7,618 bases of DNA, from contig MFCJ01000094.1 in the NCBI GenBank assembly GCA_001775255.1, forward strand, positions 13,825 to 21,442, written 5' to 3'. Source of the DNA: Candidatus Dadabacteria bacterium RIFCSPHIGHO2_12_FULL_53_21. GTDB lineage: Bacteria; Desulfobacterota_D; UBA1144; Nemesobacterales; UBA2774. The translations under genes and the position numbers were made by a program. Within the stretch, counting starts at the first letter, position 1. Every line of letters begins with the position of its first letter. The notes beneath the pieces are model-generated. The model worked only from the letters and a program-made list of their open reading frames with translations. It did no database searches and had not been told where the DNA came from. Of the stretch, positions 7,317 through 7,618 are shown in pieces.

Positions 7317-7325
7317 ATTTGCCGC
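7306..7325. promoter_or_regulatory. Perfect inverted repeat over the -35 box, operator candidate
   Basis: GCGGCAA (7306-7312) and TTGCCGC (7319-7325) are perfect 7-bp arms around a 6-nt AT-rich centre. The dyad covers the whole -35 hexamer (7311-7316), where a bound dimeric regulator would block RNA polymerase. No regulator is encoded nearby and the motif matches none I can name. Confidence 0.4.
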
Positions 7326-7472
7326 GTCCGGGCGTTCCCGATTTCTTGCCGGGCGGCGGGTCCCCGGCCGGTGTTCGAAAAGTCCGGTCCGCCGCGTACG
7401 TCCGCAGATGAATAATTTTAACAGATTTTCAGTGCGGCGTTCATTCTACCGCTTACCGCGCCCGGCAGCCGC

Positions 7473-7512
7473 CATATAAAATATGTATTATATGTTACCT
7501 ATAAATAATATA
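7473..7512. repeat. AT-rich island with inverted repeat
   Basis: A stretch of 40 nt made almost only of A and T sits between very GC-rich flanks. It contains CATATAA (7473-7479) and TTATATG (7488-7494) as perfect 7-bp arms with an 8-nt spacer. TATAAT-like hexamers occur on both strands (7487-7492 on minus, 7475-7480 on plus), but none has a good -35 at correct spacing. It could be a regulator or nucleoid-protein site, or a promoter for an off-window gene. Confidence 0.4.
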
Positions 7513-7548
7513 CCCGTTCCCCGGGCCGGGCGGGGCTCGCGCGGGTAT
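7510..7548 (-). terminator. Nested GC-rich hairpin, possible terminator of an off-window minus-strand gene
   Basis: ATACCCG (7510-7516) pairs with CGGGTAT (7542-7548), and inside it CCCCG (7519-7523) pairs with CGGGG (7531-7535) around a 7-nt loop. Read on the minus strand the hairpin runs into ATTATTTATAGG, which is AU-rich but not a true U-tract. A second copy of the 3' arm (7550-7557) offers an alternative 8-bp pairing with 7509-7516. Confidence 0.25.
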
Positions 7549-7595
7549 GCGGGTATAAGGGGGTCGGAGGGGGGGCAGGGCGGCGGGGTTCCGGG
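7523..7595 (+). other. G-run cluster with G-quadruplex potential
   Basis: Ten runs of three or more G occur on the plus strand: 7523-7525, 7528-7530, 7532-7535, 7543-7545, 7551-7553, 7559-7563, 7569-7575, 7578-7580, 7585-7588 and 7593-7595. Every gap is 7 nt or less, so many overlapping four-run sets meet the standard G3+N1-7 pattern. GCGGGTAT is repeated in tandem at 7541-7556. The role is unknown. Confidence 0.55.
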
Positions 7596-7618
7596 TGCGC
7601 CGCCTGAGTCCCGGGAGG

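Larger units (their letters stand above)
7246..7618. other. Gene-free region upstream of the protease operon
   Basis: No frame here has a convincing start, ribosome site and family match. It contains the operon promoter, an inverted repeat over the -35, a 6-bp GC hairpin (7348-7353 with 7363-7368), an AT-rich island, a nested hairpin and a G-run cluster. On the minus strand all three frames stay open from the right edge to about 7480-7510, but this follows from extreme GC content; the products are proline- and arginine-rich with no recognisable motif. The C-terminal tail of an off-window minus-strand gene therefore cannot be excluded. Confidence 0.6.

Noticed and set aside
7308..7324. Sigma54-like GG...GC elements upstream of the protease
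   Set aside because: On the minus strand the GG and GC are separated by 11 nt rather than the required 10, and the sigma70 match in the same place is better.
7348..7368. GC-rich hairpin GCCGGG/CCCGGC as a terminator
   Set aside because: It has only a 6-bp stem in GC-rich sequence, no T-tract on either side, and it lies upstream of the operon promoter where no gene ends; chance pairing is likely.

Overview
The window looks like chromosomal DNA from a GC-rich, Gram-negative-type bacterium. The gene content is housekeeping and cell-envelope in character. The large multidomain S41 protease resembles ones I associate with deltaproteobacterial-grade lineages (Myxococcota, Desulfobacterota and relatives), but that placement is an inference from architecture and composition only. 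I see no phage, transposon, CRISPR, tRNA or rRNA signal.

Layout. Bases 1-1760 (+) hold the 3' part of a gene for a polytopic membrane protein with a TPR tail, resembling TMTC/GT-C-type glycosyltransferases; its start lies left of the window. It converges on a four-gene minus-strand cluster that reads right to left: S41 C-terminal-processing-type protease (7245-4288), OppB/DppB-type ABC permease (4282-3350), truA (3347-2613) and a fumarylacetoacetate hydrolase (FAH) family enzyme (2547-1789). The gaps are 5, 2 and 65 nt, so the first three genes are almost certainly co-transcribed and probably translationally coupled; the FAH gene may be a fourth member. Three of the four use non-ATG starts (TTG, TTG, GTG). 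The convergent ends are 28 nt apart, and a short hairpin spans the stop codon of the plus-strand gene.

The right-hand 373 nt (7246-7618) has no convincing gene. It holds a good sigma70-type promoter for the protease operon (TTGATT-17-GATAAT), a perfect inverted repeat over the -35 box, an AT-rich island with its own inverted repeat, a GC-rich nested hairpin, and a dense series of G-runs with G-quadruplex potential.

How the genes work together. The protease is predicted to sit in the cell envelope and the permease in the inner membrane; TruA and the FAH-family enzyme are cytoplasmic. The operon therefore mixes envelope proteolysis, a lone transporter subunit, tRNA modification and small-molecule catabolism, with no obvious single pathway. 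The permease lacks its usual partners (second permease, two ATPases, binding protein) in this window. I found no clear sign of an undescribed multi-gene system; the most unusual points are the lone permease, the large protease C-terminus and the structured region upstream of the operon.
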